Notes: generated by a model from the sequence alone, not told the origin. Numbered from the stretch's first letter, positions 24,454 through 36,399 are shown. The stretch: 64,000 bases of DNA from Corylus avellana (GCF_901000735.1 NC_081545.1:21104100-21168099); one strand, 5' to 3'. Numbers and translations are program-made.

Positions 24454-25786
24454 AGATAAGTGCTAAAATATTCATATTTTCAGCCCTTATCTTGCATGTT
24501 TTAATCCTTTGGTTTTGGTTAATTAGGCCATTTTACTTCATTTTTGTGTTTTTCATGATTTTACAGGCTTTCGGAAGAAAATGAAGAAAAACTGGGAGAT
24601 TTGGGTTCAAAAATGAGAAGATGGAAATTTGGAACTTCCTGGTACTGCAATCAATCGCAGAGTACCTGCGATCGAGTGCAGCATCAGAGAAGACACTGCA
24701 CGAGCCAGGCCAGGAGCGATCGAGCGCAGGCCAAAAGAGGCATCGATCGCAGACGTGCGATCAAGCACACCCGTGCGCAAGAAACATCCCAAGTGGCGGC
24801 TACAATGTCCCTATTTCCATATTAGGGTTTTTCCAACTCCAAATTGTAATAGGATTGAAACCCTACGAAATCCCTAGGGTTTACTACTTTTCCAGGGACT
24901 TCTAAAGCCTATAAATAGACTCTTAAGCGTTTAGAATAGGGAGGCTTGGAGGAAGAGAAGGATAGGAGCTCTCAAGTTCAAGTCACGGGTTTATTCTTTT
25001 CCTTGTTTTTATTTTATGAAGATGTTTAACATCAATTATATGTGTAGCTAATTTACTTAGTAAGGCTAAATTGAAGCCCTAGTTATGTTAAATTAATATT
25101 TGAATATTGGCGCCTTGTGATGATCATGTTGTGCTATTTAACTTGATTAATACCTGTTTACATGAATTCCTCATATGTGTATGCCTGATCAACATGTGCA
25201 TGTGGTATGAACTTGTTAGTTAGATAAATTTGGATGACCGAGACCTGGGTTTAACATAAGTAACAAGAGACATCCACACCGAATTCTTGGGTTAATCAAC
25301 ATAGGGAACCAGGGGTATGTATCCATGCTCTAGGCCTTGTGTGTTTGTCGATTTCCATAGAATATATGCTTTTCTAAAGAACAACCTAGTATAGACCATG
25401 CTAAATCCTTTAGGAAAGAAAAGAGTTAGAGCATGGACCAAGTGCCTAATTTGTTGCTTAGGGAAATCAATAGCTTAAGGAGTTAGGGTTTAACCCTTAG
25501 GTTGGCAAACATTAAATATGCATAACTTGATCAAAGCATTGGCATATTGATATACTAGTTTAACATAATTAGTGGTGGATATCAAAGCCCTACCCTTTAT
25601 TATCATCTCATCAACAATCAATTTTAGTTTCCTTTTGCTTAAGGAATTTATTTTTAAACATAAATTCAGCAATCCTCGTAGGAATGATCCTGTACTTGCA
25701 CCTTATACTACCATGTTGACCTTGTGCACTTGCAGGTAAAACGTACAATTATTTACCTATTAATTTAAGTATATTTTTGCACAACA
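24454..25786 (+). repeat. Athila 5' LTR
   Basis: 1333 bp, starting agataagtgc (the 3' copy has tgataagtgc) and ending ttgcacaaca. It contains TATAAATAG at 24910-24918 and several gcgatcgagcgca-type words. Alignment by eye to the 3' LTR shows scattered substitutions, one ~20-bp block missing here in the gatcgagcgca zone, and ~15 bp present here but lost in the 3' copy. Confidence 0.95.
24910..24918 (+). promoter_or_regulatory. TATA box of the Athila 5' LTR
   Basis: tataaatag sits in the LTR where the U3/R border would be expected. The 3' LTR has ctataagcc at the corresponding place (about 33518-33526) and has lost the rest. Confidence 0.6.
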
Positions 25787-25792
25787 AGTTTT

Positions 25793-25809
25793 TGGCGCTG
25801 TTGCCGGGG
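25793..25809 (+). promoter_or_regulatory. Primer-binding site (tRNA-Asp type)
   Basis: tggcgctgttgccgggg starts 7 bp after the 5' LTR. It matches the tggcgccgttgccgggg pattern used by Athila elements for minus-strand priming by tRNA-Asp, with one difference. Confidence 0.85.
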
Positions 25810-26033
25810 GTTGCGGCGAATTTTGTTTAAATTTATCTTCCTTTAGTCTTGATAGTTTAATTTTCAATTTTTAATATAGTATTAGAAAAAAAAAATCAAA
25901 AAGAATTTTTGTTTCCCTTCACTTTTCTGTTTTCTGTTGCAGGTTGCGGATTGGCATTCTGTGATTGCGATCAATCGTCAGCCAAGTGCGATTGAGCGCA
26001 TTGCGATCGAACACACCAACCTGAGATCGAGCG

Positions 26034-26846
26034 ATGTTCCAGAGACCATCCAGACCCGGCAGTGCTGAAGCTGCCAAGTTCATGCAAGGTCGTCGATCTC
26101 AAGCCTCAACCGTTTTTCCCCTCGATCCTGAAATTGAGCGAACAATTCGACAACGACCTAGAGACAAAGAAGGAGAAGAAGAAGTTGAAATGGAAGACAT
26201 GCAAGAAAATCCAATTGGGCCAAGACCCCTAGAAGCAAATCCACCACAAGTGAGGAGACCAATGAAGCAAGCGTACGTGCCAACAAACCTCCATCAACCC
26301 TCATGCATAGCATATCAACCGGAGGTGGATGGCAGTTATTATATTTCTCCCCAAATTCTCAATGCATTAACCCACTTTAGAGGCACAGTTACTGAGGATC
26401 CCAACTTGCATCTTAAGGAATTCTTTGACTTATGCAAATTGCAGAATGTTAAAGGCCTAACTCCAGAAAGACTCAGGTTAGTTCTCTTTCCTTTCTCTTT
26501 GAAAGATAATGCTAAACTGTGGTACAATTCTTTACCTGCAGATTCTATCCATACTTGGGAAGAATTAACCACCAAATTTCTAAAGAAGTTTTTCCCAGCT
26601 CAAAAGATAAGGCAACTTAGAAGGGAGTTGCAATCATTCCAACAAAGAGATGGAGACTCTTTCTTTGAAGCATGGGATCACTTCAATGCGATGCTCCTTA
26701 AGTGTCCAAATCACAACATATCTCAAAATGACCAAGTACAAATCTTTTATGAAGGGTTGAATAATTTTAACAAGGGTGTTGTTGATACAGCTTGTAGAGG
26801 TGTGCTAATGGAAAAGAGTAGTGAGGAAGCCATGAAACTTTTTTAG
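26034..26846 (+). CDS. gag: Athila Gag, N-terminal part (interrupted by an in-frame stop)
   Basis: The 270-residue frame starts at the first ATG after the leader. It holds the plant retrotransposon gag domain around residues 95-260: FPFSLKDNAKLWYNSLP, WEELTTKFLKKFFPAQK, LQSFQQRDGDSF, and YEGLNNFNKGVVDTA. Gag forms the virus-like particle that packages the RNA. The frame stops at TAG (26844) but carries on in the same frame at 26847, so the stop is a late mutation inside Gag. It lies upstream of the zinc knuckle, so the particle protein would be truncated. Confidence 0.92.
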   Translation: MFQRPSRPGSAEAAKFMQGRRSQASTVFPLDPEIERTIRQRPRDKEGEEEVEMEDMQENPIGPRPLEANPPQVRRPMKQAYVPTNLHQPSCIAYQPEVDGSYYISPQILNALTHFRGTVTEDPNLHLKEFFDLCKLQNVKGLTPERLRLVLFPFSLKDNAKLWYNSLPADSIHTWEELTTKFLKKFFPAQKIRQLRRELQSFQQRDGDSFFEAWDHFNAMLLKCPNHNISQNDQVQIFYEGLNNFNKGVVDTACRGVLMEKSSEEAMKLF

Positions 26847-26849
26847 ATA

Positions 26850-28196
26850 TTGAGTGAACACACCCAACAATTTCCATCCAAAGGGAGACAAGGACTCAAA
26901 GGAAAAGGCATATACGAAGAGAGCACCAATAGAAGAATTCAGGCTCAAATGGCTGCCATGGAGAAAAAGCTGGACATGTTCATGAAGGCTATGACTAATC
27001 ATAGCAGTGCTCCTGTTACACAAGTCAAGGTATGTGCCATATGTTCTCATTTAGATCATGTCACTGAGAACTGTCCTTTGCACTCATCTGCAGACCAGGA
27101 GCAAGCCAATTATGGGGGACAACGCACTTATCCTCCCAAGAGCAATCCTTACTCCAACACTTATAATTCAGGGTGGCACAACCACCCCAATTCATCATGG
27201 AGTAACAGTAGGAACATCCGGAACCCTCAACAACAGCAAGGCAAATCCCAACAACCAATTCAACCAGCCCAAGATCCAGAAGAAGAGGACCTGAAGAGTC
27301 TTTTACAACAATTTGTGACTTCACAACAGCAATTCACTACAAAGACTGATCAAGCCATTCAAAGACTGGAAATGCAAATGGGTCAGATGGCAAAGGAGCT
27401 AAGTGAGAGGAAGCATAGAGAATTTCCAGTCCAGACAATACCCAATCCAGAGGATCATCAACAGATGGAAGCAGTCACAGTTCTCAGGAATGGGAAGGTC
27501 ATTGGAACTGAAGAGACACCTCGAGCAACTCCAGAAGGACCATCAACTTCTAAGGTAAACAAAATGGAGAAGGTAAATGCACCACCCTTTCCTCAAAGGC
27601 TAGTCAAACCAAAGAAAGAAGAGCAACTCAGGGATATCTTTGAAACTTTGAGGAAAGTAGAAATCAACATTCCCTTATTAGATGCAATTAAACAAATTCC
27701 TTCATATGCTAAATTTTTAAAGGATTATTGCACTAACAAAAGGAAGTTTCAGGAGTATGAGACAGTGGCCTTAACTGAAGAGGTAAGTGCAGTCCTGTTA
27801 AGAAAATTACCATCAAAGCTAACAGATCCAGGTAGTTTTACCATTCCCTGCAGGATAGGAGACCAGTCCTTTGAAAATGTGCTACTGGATCTAGGAGCAG
27901 GAGTGAATCTGCTGCCTTACACCTTGTATGAAAAGCTGGGATTGGGGGAGCTCCCACGAGCCTCTATCACCTTGCAATTGGCAGACAGAAGCATCAAAAG
28001 ACCAAGAGGTGTATTGGAGGATGTGTTGGTAAAGGTAGGTACATTTATTTTACCTGCTGATTTTATTGTATTGGATGTGGGAAGAATCTCCTATGCCTTC
28101 ACCTTTACTTATCATCTTAGGAAGATCCTTTGTGAGAACTGCCGATACGACAATAGGGGTGAAAAAGGGTATTGTGAGTATGAAGGTAAATGGTGA
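26850..28196 (+). CDS. Athila Gag C-terminus and aspartic protease
   Basis: Same frame as the upstream gag after its stop. Near residues 61-76 is a zinc-knuckle-like [15 protein letters not shown] (C-x2-C-x4-H-x4-C type). Next come Q-rich and P-rich linkers, then a protease region with [13 protein letters not shown] (about residues 348-360), the plant Gypsy form of the D-S/T-G-A active site with L in place of T. The protease would cut the polyprotein. The frame is lost near 28080, where the protein sense moves to the next frame, and this frame then ends at 28196 without meaning. ATG at the start is not a real initiation site. Confidence 0.88.
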   Translation: MSEHTQQFPSKGRQGLKGKGIYEESTNRRIQAQMAAMEKKLDMFMKAMTNHSSAPVTQVKVCAICSHLDHVTENCPLHSSADQEQANYGGQRTYPPKSNPYSNTYNSGWHNHPNSSWSNSRNIRNPQQQQGKSQQPIQPAQDPEEEDLKSLLQQFVTSQQQFTTKTDQAIQRLEMQMGQMAKELSERKHREFPVQTIPNPEDHQQMEAVTVLRNGKVIGTEETPRATPEGPSTSKVNKMEKVNAPPFPQRLVKPKKEEQLRDIFETLRKVEINIPLLDAIKQIPSYAKFLKDYCTNKRKFQEYETVALTEEVSAVLLRKLPSKLTDPGSFTIPCRIGDQSFENVLLDLGAGVNLLPYTLYEKLGLGELPRASITLQLADRSIKRPRGVLEDVLVKVGTFILPADFIVLDVGRISYAFTFTYHLRKILCENCRYDNRGEKGYCEYEGKW

Positions 28197-29955
28197 GACA
28201 ATCGAATTCAAAATATTCGATGCATTGAAATTACCTCAAGAAGATTTAGAATGTTTTGATGTTTGCGTGATCCAAAATGTTAGTGAGAAAGTTTTGCAGG
28301 ACCATCATAAAGATCCACTGGAGGCCACCCTCGCCCATAGTCTCTCAAGGCAAGATATTGAGTCCGAATGGGAAGAGATCAATAGTGATGTTATAGAAAC
28401 ATTGCATCACCTTGAGGCCTCTCCTAAATACCCAGGTAAATATACTCATCCCTTTGAAATTCTTGAGCCTACTAACACCTCTCTTGTTCCATCTGTTGTA
28501 CAGGCACCCAAGCTGGAATTGAAGCAATTACCGGAGCATTTAAAATATGCATACTTGGGAGAAAACAAGACACTACCAATCATCATTGCTGCCAATCTAA
28601 ATTGTGGGGAAGAAGAAAAGCCATTAAGAATTCTAAGAGAACATAAAACCGCCTTGGGATGGACCATTGCTGACATCAAAGGAATAACTCAAGCCAAGTG
28701 CATGCATCAAATCTTCCTTGAAGACGAAGCAAAGCCAACCATGGATGCACAAAGAAGACTAAACCCACACATGAAGGAGGTAGTCAAGGCAGAGATATTA
28801 AAACTACTAGATATGGGCATCATCTATCCCATCTCAGACAGTAAATGGGTCAGTCCAGTTCAGGTAGTGCCGAAAAAAAGTGGAATCACAGTGGTGAAGA
28901 ATAAAGATAATGAACTGATACCTACAAGAGTAACCACTGGATGGAGGGTATGCATTGATTACAAAAGACTGAACAAGGTAACAAGAAAAGATCACTTTCC
29001 ATTACCATTCATTGACCAAATGCTAGAAAGATTAGCTGGCCATAGCCACTACTGTTTTTTGGATGGTTATAGTGGTTATAATCAAATTGCAATAGCACCA
29101 GAGTATCAAGAGAAGACCACCTTCACATGTCCTTTTGGCACATTCGCCTACAGAAGGATGTCATTTGGTTTATGCAATGCCCCAACTACATTCCAGAGAT
29201 GCATGATGAGCATTTTTTCAGACATGGTAGAAAAAACCATTGAGGTCTTTATGGATGACTTTAGCGTTTTTGGGTCTAGTTTTGATGAATGTCTCCACCA
29301 TTTGAAGAACGTTCTCAAGCGGTGTGAAGAATGCAACCTAGTACTAAATTGGGAAAAATGTCACTTCATGGTTCAACAAGGAATTGTATTGGGTCATGCT
29401 ATTTCAAGCAAGGGCATAGAAGGGGATAAGGCCAAGATAGAAATCATCTTCAAACTTCCCCCACCTCTAACAGTCAAGGGGGTAAGGAGTTTTCTTGGGC
29501 ATGCCGGGTTCTATAGAAGGTTTATCAAGGATTTCTCCAAGATCTCTAGACCCCTCTGTACATTGCTTGGGAAGGAAGCAAAGTTTGACTGGACCAAAGA
29601 ATGCATGACGGCTTTCAACACATTAAAAATGCTTTTCACCTCTGCACCAATTATGCAAGCACCGGATTGGAGCTTACCCTTTGAACTCATGTGTGATGCC
29701 AGTGACTTTGCCGTGGGAGCCGTTCTGGGTCAAAGGATCAATAAGGTAACTCATGCCATTTATTATGCCTCTAGAACATTAAATGATGCCCAGCTGAATT
29801 ATTCCATTGTTGAGAAAGAATTATTAGCTGTCATATTTGCTTTAGAAAAGTTCAGGTCATACCTAATTGGGTCTGAGGTTATTGTATTCACTGATCATGC
29901 TGCATTGAGATATTTGTTTACCAAGAAAGATGCCAAACCACGACTGATCAGATGA
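28085..29955 (+). CDS. pol: Athila reverse transcriptase and RNase H
   Basis: After the frame change, the protein runs from the protease tail ([11 protein letters not shown]) into [59 protein letters not shown] text, and the catalytic box FMDDFSV (F-x-D-D). RNase H follows: [39 protein letters not shown], and [12 protein letters not shown] copies the element RNA to DNA, and RNase H removes the template. An in-frame TGA at 29953 cuts the end of RNase H, and the same frame resumes at once. The listed start is where protein sense begins in this frame. Confidence 0.93.
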
Positions 29956-30591
29956 GTATTACTACTACAAGAATTTGACCTTGAAATTAGAGACAAGAAA
30001 GGTAGTGAGAACGTGGTGGCAGTTCACTTATCCAGATTACTCCGTGAGGAGGAAGAAGATGAGCTCCCACTAAATGAGAATTTTCCAGATGAACAGTTGT
30101 TTGCAGTTGATATCCAACTCCCATGGTATGCAGATATAGTAAATTACATCACTGCCAAGGTTTTTCCTCCAGATATGTCTAGCCAAGAAAGGAAGCGGTT
30201 AATATCTACAGCTAGACAATACCATTGGGATGACCCCTATCTATTCAAATTCTGCCCTAATCAAATCATTAGAAGATGTGTCCCAGAAGATGAGCACTTG
30301 AGTATTTTGCAGCACTGTCACCAGTTTGCTTGTGGTGGACACTTTGGGGCCAAAAGAACAGCACTTAAGGTATTACAATCTGGGTTTTATTGGCCTAATA
30401 TGTTTAAAGACGCTTTCTTGTTTTGCAGCTCTTGTGATAAATGCCAAAGGACAGGTAACATCTCATCTAGAAATCAAATGCCATTGCAAAATATTCAGGT
30501 TATAGAACTTTTCGATGTGTGGGGTATTGACTTCATTGGACCATTTCCTAATTCATTTGGCTATTCTTGTGGGTGTGGATTATGTGTCTAA
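29956..30591 (+). CDS. Athila RNase H tail and integrase zinc-binding region
   Basis: Continues the pol frame after the TGA. It includes [15 protein letters not shown] and [11 protein letters not shown] (the end of RNase H, where DHLSRL is usual), a spacer, then the integrase HHCC zinc domain ([16 protein letters not shown] … [11 protein letters not shown]). The first catalytic Asp lies in the [13 protein letters not shown] block. Around 30555-30565 the frame changes, and the ending SCGCGLCV is out-of-frame. The first ATG (30013 onward) is not a meaningful start. Confidence 0.88.
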   Translation, partial: VLLLQEFDLEIRDKKGSENVVAVHLSRLLREEEEDELPLNENFPDEQLFAVDIQLPWYADIVNYITAKVFPPDMSSQERKRLISTARQYHWDDPYLFKFCPNQIIRRCVPEDEHLSILQHCHQFACGGHFGAKRTALKVLQSGFYWPNMFKDAFLFCSSCDKCQRTGNISSRNQMPLQNIQVIELFDVWGIDFIGPFPNSFGYSCGCGLCV

Positions 30592-31369
30592 ATGGGTCGA
30601 GGCTGTCCCCTCAAGGACTAATGATCACAGAGTGGTTATGAAGTTTCTGCAGGAAAACATCTTTGCCAGATTTGGAACACCCAGGGCAATCATTAGTGAT
30701 GGGGGAAGCCACTTTAACAACTATGCTTTTACTTCTGTAATGAAGAAATATGGCATCACTCATAAGGTTGGCACTCCATATCATCCCCAAACCAGTGGCC
30801 AAGTGGAGATCAGCAACAGAGAAATCAAAGGCATCCTTGAAAGGACAGTAAACCCCAATAGAAAGAATTGGTCACTACGCTTGAACGATGCACTATGGGC
30901 TTACAAAACTGCCTACAAGACACCGATCGGCATGTCTCCATATCGATTGGTTTTTGGGAAAGCATGTCATCTACCAGTAGAATTGGAACACAAAGCGTAT
31001 TGGGCCATCAAGAAGTTTAACTTCGATATGAAACAAGCTGGCGGCACGAGGAAGCTCCAACTAAACGAACTGGAGGAATTAAGGCGTGATGCATATGAGA
31101 ATGCCAAACTCTACAAAGACAGAACCAAAGCATATCATGACAAACAACTCATCAGGAAGGAGTTTCAAGTAGGACAGAAGGTTTTGCTCTATAATTCAAG
31201 ATTGAAACTCTTCCTTGGAAAGCTTAAATCAAGATGGTTTGGGCCCTGCATTGTCACCCAAATATTCCCTCATAGAGCCTTGGAAATTCACGACCCCCAA
31301 ACCAACCAATCATTCAAGGTCAATGGACACAGAGTCAAGCCATATCTTGAAGTGAATTTCGTACCATGA
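30560..31369 (+). CDS. Athila integrase catalytic core and C-terminus
   Basis: In the third frame, protein sense resumes at [12 protein letters not shown]. The second catalytic Asp is in [11 protein letters not shown], and the Glu is in [18 protein letters not shown], completing D-D-E with the Asp upstream of the frame change. The C-terminal part has [20 protein letters not shown] and a final [10 protein letters not shown] segment ending in [11 protein letters not shown]. Integrase inserts element DNA into the genome with the 5-bp staggered cut seen as ggtgc. Confidence 0.92.
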   Translation, partial: AILVGVDYVSKWVEAVPSRTNDHRVVMKFLQENIFARFGTPRAIISDGGSHFNNYAFTSVMKKYGITHKVGTPYHPQTSGQVEISNREIKGILERTVNPNRKNWSLRLNDALWAYKTAYKTPIGMSPYRLVFGKACHLPVELEHKAYWAIKKFNFDMKQAGGTRKLQLNELEELRRDAYENAKLYKDRTKAYHDKQLIRKEFQVGQKVLLYNSRLKLFLGKLKSRWFGPCIVTQIFPHRALEIHDPQTNQSFKVNGHRVKPYLEVNFVP

Positions 31370-33026
31370 GATGAAGATTTGGCACTCCCAAATGAAGCAT
31401 CCACTTCTGGACCACATTGAGAGAGGACCAAAGTCTGGCTGAAGACGTTAAACTTAGCGCTCATAGGAGGCACCCCATAGCATATCCTTTTCTTTTTATT
31501 GAGTTTAGCATTTTTGGCGTTTTTAGTTTTATGTTTTCCATTCTGTTACTGCGATCGATTGCACCACACATGCGATCGAGCCAGGTCTCCATCTGTAAGG
31601 CTACCGCACTCTGTTAGTGCGATCGAACGCACAACATGTTCGATCGAGCGCACTTGGCAGCCTCTCCTAGTTATTTTTATTATTCTCTTCATGTTCTATT
31701 TTTATTTTAGTTTGTTTCTTTTTACTTGTTTATGTGTTTTAGTATTTTGCAGGGACAAGTGTGCTTAAATTCAAGTTTGGGGGCATGCTATGAGCCATGT
31801 TTTTCACGCTAATGTCGACCATCTTCCGGGTACACTTTTTCCTTTACTTAGACACATTGAGGACAATGTGTCATTTAAGTTTGGGGGTATGGGAGACACC
31901 TTACATACACTTTGTTCCAACTTCATGTTATTTGTTTTGTATGTTTGTTAAAAAAAAAAAAATTATATATATATATATGCATGTTCATGTTTGTCTTAAA
32001 ATTTTGGTTAATCTTAAAAATTGTGATTTGATTTTATCAGTGAGCTTAAAATTTTGAACACATGATCTAATAATTGAGTTTTTCAGTTTGGTTACTTGCT
32101 TAGGACAGTTGAGAATTCACATGTTTGATCTAATCTTACACAAGCACATTAGCACATAATTTGTGAGGTATGACATGAAAGTTTAATGTGTATGTTTCTC
32201 TGTCTTAAGTGAAACTGAATGATTTATTAGATGGATACCTTGACATACATATATGTGAAAAAAAAAAAAAAAAGATCATTGATAAGCTTTTCACTGAGTA
32301 ACTGGACCTCTTGTCTCAAACCATTGAGTGTTCACGTCAAAAGGTGAAGAATTTTGATTTGGTTAATGTCATGGTTAGTTTGGTTTCATAACCTTTTTGA
32401 CTCGAGTTAGTAGGTCATTAGGGGTGTCTCTACACCTAATGCCCTAAAACCATCTGGTTTGGGAATCATTGACTTAACACTCATTACATGGGTCAATTAG
32501 AAAGCTTAAGGGAATCAAGCATTGCACAACCTGACAAAGAAAGAAAAAGAAAAAGAAAAATATGCCATTGTTGTCCATTCTAATAGGGATTTCAATGAAC
32601 GTTGAGATATTGAAACATTGCACATTAGAAACAATTGGAAGCTTCATATTTATGTGCTAGTTCACTTTACCCTATTTTCAAACTTGTGATGTCTTAGCAT
32701 GTCTTTTGTGAGTAATTAAATTTTAAAATTTCAATTCATTGTGAAGATGGAGTTTATCTTTTTAAGCTTGCTAATGAATGAGAATCATGGTTTTGAGTGA
32801 TACCTTAAGTTTGGGATGACATGAACTCTTGCATGATGTTTGTGGGTAACATTTCTGGAAAACCCTCACGAGACTTCACTCGTCCACTAGGGAATTCCCA
32901 GTGGTTTAAAAGGCTTGTTGCATATGCTAAATTGAATCGTATATCCCACGAAAGATGGATTTATCTTTTGTTTTCTGTTTTTCATTCCTGTTTTTAGTTT
33001 TGTATTACTAAGGGACTAGCAATATG
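31370..33026 (+). other. Athila 3' non-coding region, no env-like frame
   Basis: The 1.66 kb between integrase and the 3' LTR has no open frame that looks like the env-like ORF of some Athila elements. It contains two internal polypurine-like sites (aagtttgggggcatg at 31773, aagtttgggggtatg at 31879) and several gcgatcgagcgca-type words near 31550-31660. Confidence 0.75.
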
Positions 33027-33040
33027 TAAGTTTGGGGGTG
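33027..33040 (+). promoter_or_regulatory. Polypurine tract of the Athila element
   Basis: aagtttgggggtg lies immediately before the 3' LTR start tgataagtgc, the place used to prime plus-strand synthesis. The same word occurs twice more upstream (31773, 31879). Confidence 0.75.
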
Positions 33041-34381
33041 TGATAAGTGCTAAAATATTCATATTTTCAGCCCTTATCTTGCATGTTTTAATCCTTTGGT
33101 TTTGGATAATTAGGCCATTTTACTTTCTTTTTGTGTTTTTCATGATTTTACATGCTTTTGGAAGAAAATGAAGAGAAACTAGGAGATTTGGGTTCAAAAA
33201 GGAGAAGATGGAAATTTGGAACTCCCTAGTACTGCAATCAATCACAGAGTACCTGCGATCGAGCGCAACATCAGAGAAGATACTTCACGAACCAGGCTAG
33301 GAGCGATCGAGCGCAGGCCAAAAGAGGCATCGATCGTAGACGTGCGATCGAGCGCACATGGGCTACGATCGAGCGCACCCGTGCCCAGGAAACATCCCAA
33401 GTGGCGGCTACACTGTCCCTATTTCCATATTAGGGTTTTTCCAACTCCAAATTGTAATAGGATTGAAACCCTAGGAAATCCCTAGGGTTTACTACTTTTC
33501 CAGGGACTTCTAAAGGCTATAAGCCTTTAGAATAGGGAGGCTTGGAGGAAGAGAATGATAGGAGCTCTCAAGTTCAAGTCTCGGGTTTATTCTTTTCCTT
33601 GTTTTTATTTTATGAAGATGTTTAACATCAATTATATGTGTAGCTAATTTACTTAGTAGGGCTAGATTGAAGCCCTAGTTATGTTAAATTAATATTTCAA
33701 TATTGGCGCCTTGTGCTGATCATGTTGTGCTATTTAACTTGATTAATACATGTTTACATGAATTCCTCATATGTGTATGCCTGATCAACATGTGCATGTG
33801 ATATTGACTTGTTAGTTAGATCAATTTGGATGACCGAGTCCTGGGTTTAACATAAGTAACAAGAGATATCCACACCGGATTCTTGGGTTAATCAACATAG
33901 GGAACCGGGAGTATGTATCCATGCCCTAGGCCTTGTGTGTTTGTTGATTTCCATAGAACATATGCTTTTCTGAAGAACAACTTAGTATAGACCATGCTAA
34001 ATCCTTTAGGAAAGAAAAGAGTTAGAGCATGGACCAAGTGCCTAATTTTTTGCTTAGGGAAATCAATAGCTTAAGGAGTTAGGGTTTAACCCTTAGGTTG
34101 GCAAACATTAAATATGCATAACTTGATCAAAGCATTGACATATTGATATACTAGTTTAACATAATTAGTGGTGGATATCAAAGCCCTACCCTTTATTATC
34201 ATCTCATCAACAATCAATTTTAGTTTGCTTTTGCTTAAGGAATTTATTTTTAAACATAAATTCAGCAATCCTCGTAGGAATAATCCTGTACTTGCACCCT
34301 ATACTACCATGTTGACCTTGTGCACTTGCAGGTAAAACGTACAATTATTTACCTATTAATTTAGTATATTTTTGCAGAATA
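33041..34381 (+). repeat. Athila 3' LTR
   Basis: 1341 bp, starting tgataagtgc and ending ttgcagaata (ttgcacaaca in the 5' copy). It carries an extra gatcgagcgca repeat unit near 33345-33370 but has lost most of the TATA region. Confidence 0.95.
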
Positions 34382-36399
34382 GGTGCAGAGAAACCCAACA
34401 AAATCTTCTCTGCACCACGAATAAATTTTCTCGTTTCTGCAAAAATTTTCTCCAAAATCTTTTCTCCATTTTCTCACTTCTTTTGGATCTCCATTTTCAA
34501 AAACCCAAACCCACACCGAAAAATCTTCAAACAATAAAAAACCCAAATCAAAAAATCAAAAACGAAAATAAAAAAAACAATCTGAAAAATAAAAAACCTA
34601 AATGTCAAACCCAACAAATTTTCAACAACCCAAAAAATCTTCTTATCTTCTCTTCTTCTTCTTCTCTTCCCCCTTTTGTTTTTTTCTTCTTCTTCTCTTC
34701 TTCCTTTCTTTTTCTTCTGCATCTCTTCTTCTTCTCTTCTCCCTTTCTTTTTCTTTTTCTTCTCCTTCTTCTGCTTTCTTCGATCTGCCGTGGAGAGAAG
34801 GGAGATTAAGAGAGGAGAGAGAGAGAGAGAATGGGGAAAATAAATGAGGAGGGAAGAATAAAAAGAAGAAAAAATTCGAGGGAAAGTAAGAAGAGGGAAA
34901 AATTTGAAAATCCCGCCCATTTTTTTCTGACGTGCTATTTTTAGCACGTCATAAAATGGTGACGTGGCAAAAATCATATACTGTTTGCCACGTCAGAAAA
35001 TAGTAATTTTTTTTTGTAGTGAGTAAAGTTAGATAGTAATAGTGAGAGAAATAATAGGGAGTTGATTTTACCGCTAACTGCATAACAATGGTCAATCATA
35101 AATTAACAAAGAAAATTCTTCCTATGCATGATATAGGGCTTGTCTCACTCGAGTAGTCAATAAAATACCATAATTAAGAAATAAGTATAATCCATCTTTG
35201 ATTGGTATAGACCGTCTGCCTAACATCTAGATTCGGTACTGTCTATCTTCCCTAGGTATGAACTATCAAATCACTTAATCAGTTACACACAATAAATGGA
35301 TAAACATAGTTCATCTTTAGGTCGTACAAATTGTCTACTTAAATTACACTAAGCTAGGGTGTAGTGCGATTCGCCTTCCCTACGCATGGCCTATCAAACA
35401 CTCTTGATCATGTGTTAGTTAAAACTGTTGTATAATAATCATTTATATAATCACATAAAATATGAAGGATTGAGTTCAATCAAGATAAAAAGTTTTATAA
35501 GACAAGAGAAGAATTTCATAATGATTGAATATAAACTTTAAAACCAAATCTCTAAGTTATACAATCATCATGCATATAGAAAATACCTAAATTAAAAATG
35601 CAATTAAACCATTGTTACTTGAAAAAAGCTAAATCAACACCCTATTATGAATTTAGCTGCTTATGGTGGTACTAGAATGGCCTCCTGTCATGTTCAAGTT
35701 CATATTCTCTTCAACTCTTTAAGTCCCCAAGAAGATATTTTCTGTCTAAAACTAAGCACACCTTCTCTTCAAGGCTTAGAGACCTATTTATAGGATGTAA
35801 AACAAACCCTAAAAGCCTTAGAAATCCCAGAAAAATCATACTTTAGTCTCCTATTCCAATTAGGAAGAAATCCTTGTACAAATCAGAATATGATTCATCC
35901 AGATTTTTGTCCTTATATTTTGTAACAATTTTCGCATAGCAACCATATGAATTAAGAAATTCTTATTTAATAATTATTTGTAATATTTTGAGTTAGCTTT
36001 CCAATGCCACTTATTTCACCTCAATCCGATACTTGAGCGGAAAGTTATGGTCAAAATACTGAGACATATACAGAATCCGAAATTTAATCCAATTCAATTT
36101 TAACTTCAATTAGAGAAATTCCTATTTAATCATTTCATTGATTTGGTTAAACTTAACCACATCATATATGTCCTCTATTATGATTGGTTAGGTTTAACCA
36201 CATTTTATAGGTCTTCTCGAAGAATGCTTTAAGCCTAAAATCAATGAAATTTCTTGCATCGTTATTAAAAACCTGAAAATACTAAAACAACAACAAAATA
36301 AAATAGATAACAGTGTTAAAGAATTAACATATACAAATTAAGGGGCTTGAATGTGTAAAATTTGACTTTTATCAGTGACCATTTAATTTATTTGTAGAT

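Larger units (their letters stand above)
24454..34381 (+). mobile_element. Athila-like Ty3/Gypsy retrotransposon, near complete, inactive
   Basis: Two LTRs (24454-25786 and 33041-34381), a primer-binding site, gag, protease, RT, RNase H, integrase and polypurine tract stand in the standard Gypsy order. They are flanked by a 5-bp duplication ggtgc (24449-24453, 34382-34386). The gag style, the tRNA-Asp-type binding site and the RT wording point to the Athila lineage. The coding frame has in-frame stops at 26844 and 29953 and frame changes near 28080 and 30560, so it cannot make a complete polyprotein. Structure is otherwise intact, which suggests fairly recent insertion compared with its surroundings. 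Confidence 0.93.
24162..35021. mobile_element. Non-autonomous CACTA (En/Spm) element with 3-bp TSD
   Basis: Ends are cactacaaaaaaaa (24162) and ttttttttgtagtg (ending 35021), flanked by agt on both sides (24159-24161, 35022-35024). Subterminal regions carry repeated ttctgacgtg/cacgtcag words in both orientations. Excluding the Athila insert it is only about 0.93 kb and has no transposase. The right arm includes a long TTC/CT tract (34635-34785). Confidence 0.93.
23972..36374 (-). mobile_element. Solo LTR 1 (Athila-type), split by the CACTA element
   Basis: Its two parts are 23972-24161 and 35025-36374. On the minus strand it starts tgataaaagtcaaatttt and ends near ttgcacaca, closely matching the starts (tgataagtgc) and ends (ttgcacaaca) of the Athila LTRs at 24454 and 33041. 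It is about 1.5 kb without the insert and lacks internal domains, hence a solo LTR. A gtgac follows the right end, and a gtgac lies 14 bp away from the left end, so the target duplication is uncertain. Confidence 0.65.

Noticed and set aside
24601..24905. Overlapping frames in the Athila 5' LTR, with relatives at 33216-33485
   Set aside because: They arise from the gatcgagcgca repeats within the LTR and are present in both LTRs.
31499..32057. Frames after integrase as an Athila env-like gene
   Set aside because: Short hydrophobic frames in T-rich text without signal peptide plus long ectodomain or coiled coil. They do not resemble the env-like ORF.
34372..34847. Open frames rich in Phe, Ser and Leu (145 and 81 residues) and the K/E-rich frame on the other strand
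   Set aside because: They translate a TTC/CT tract in the right arm of the CACTA element. Composition alone keeps the frames open; no domain is present.
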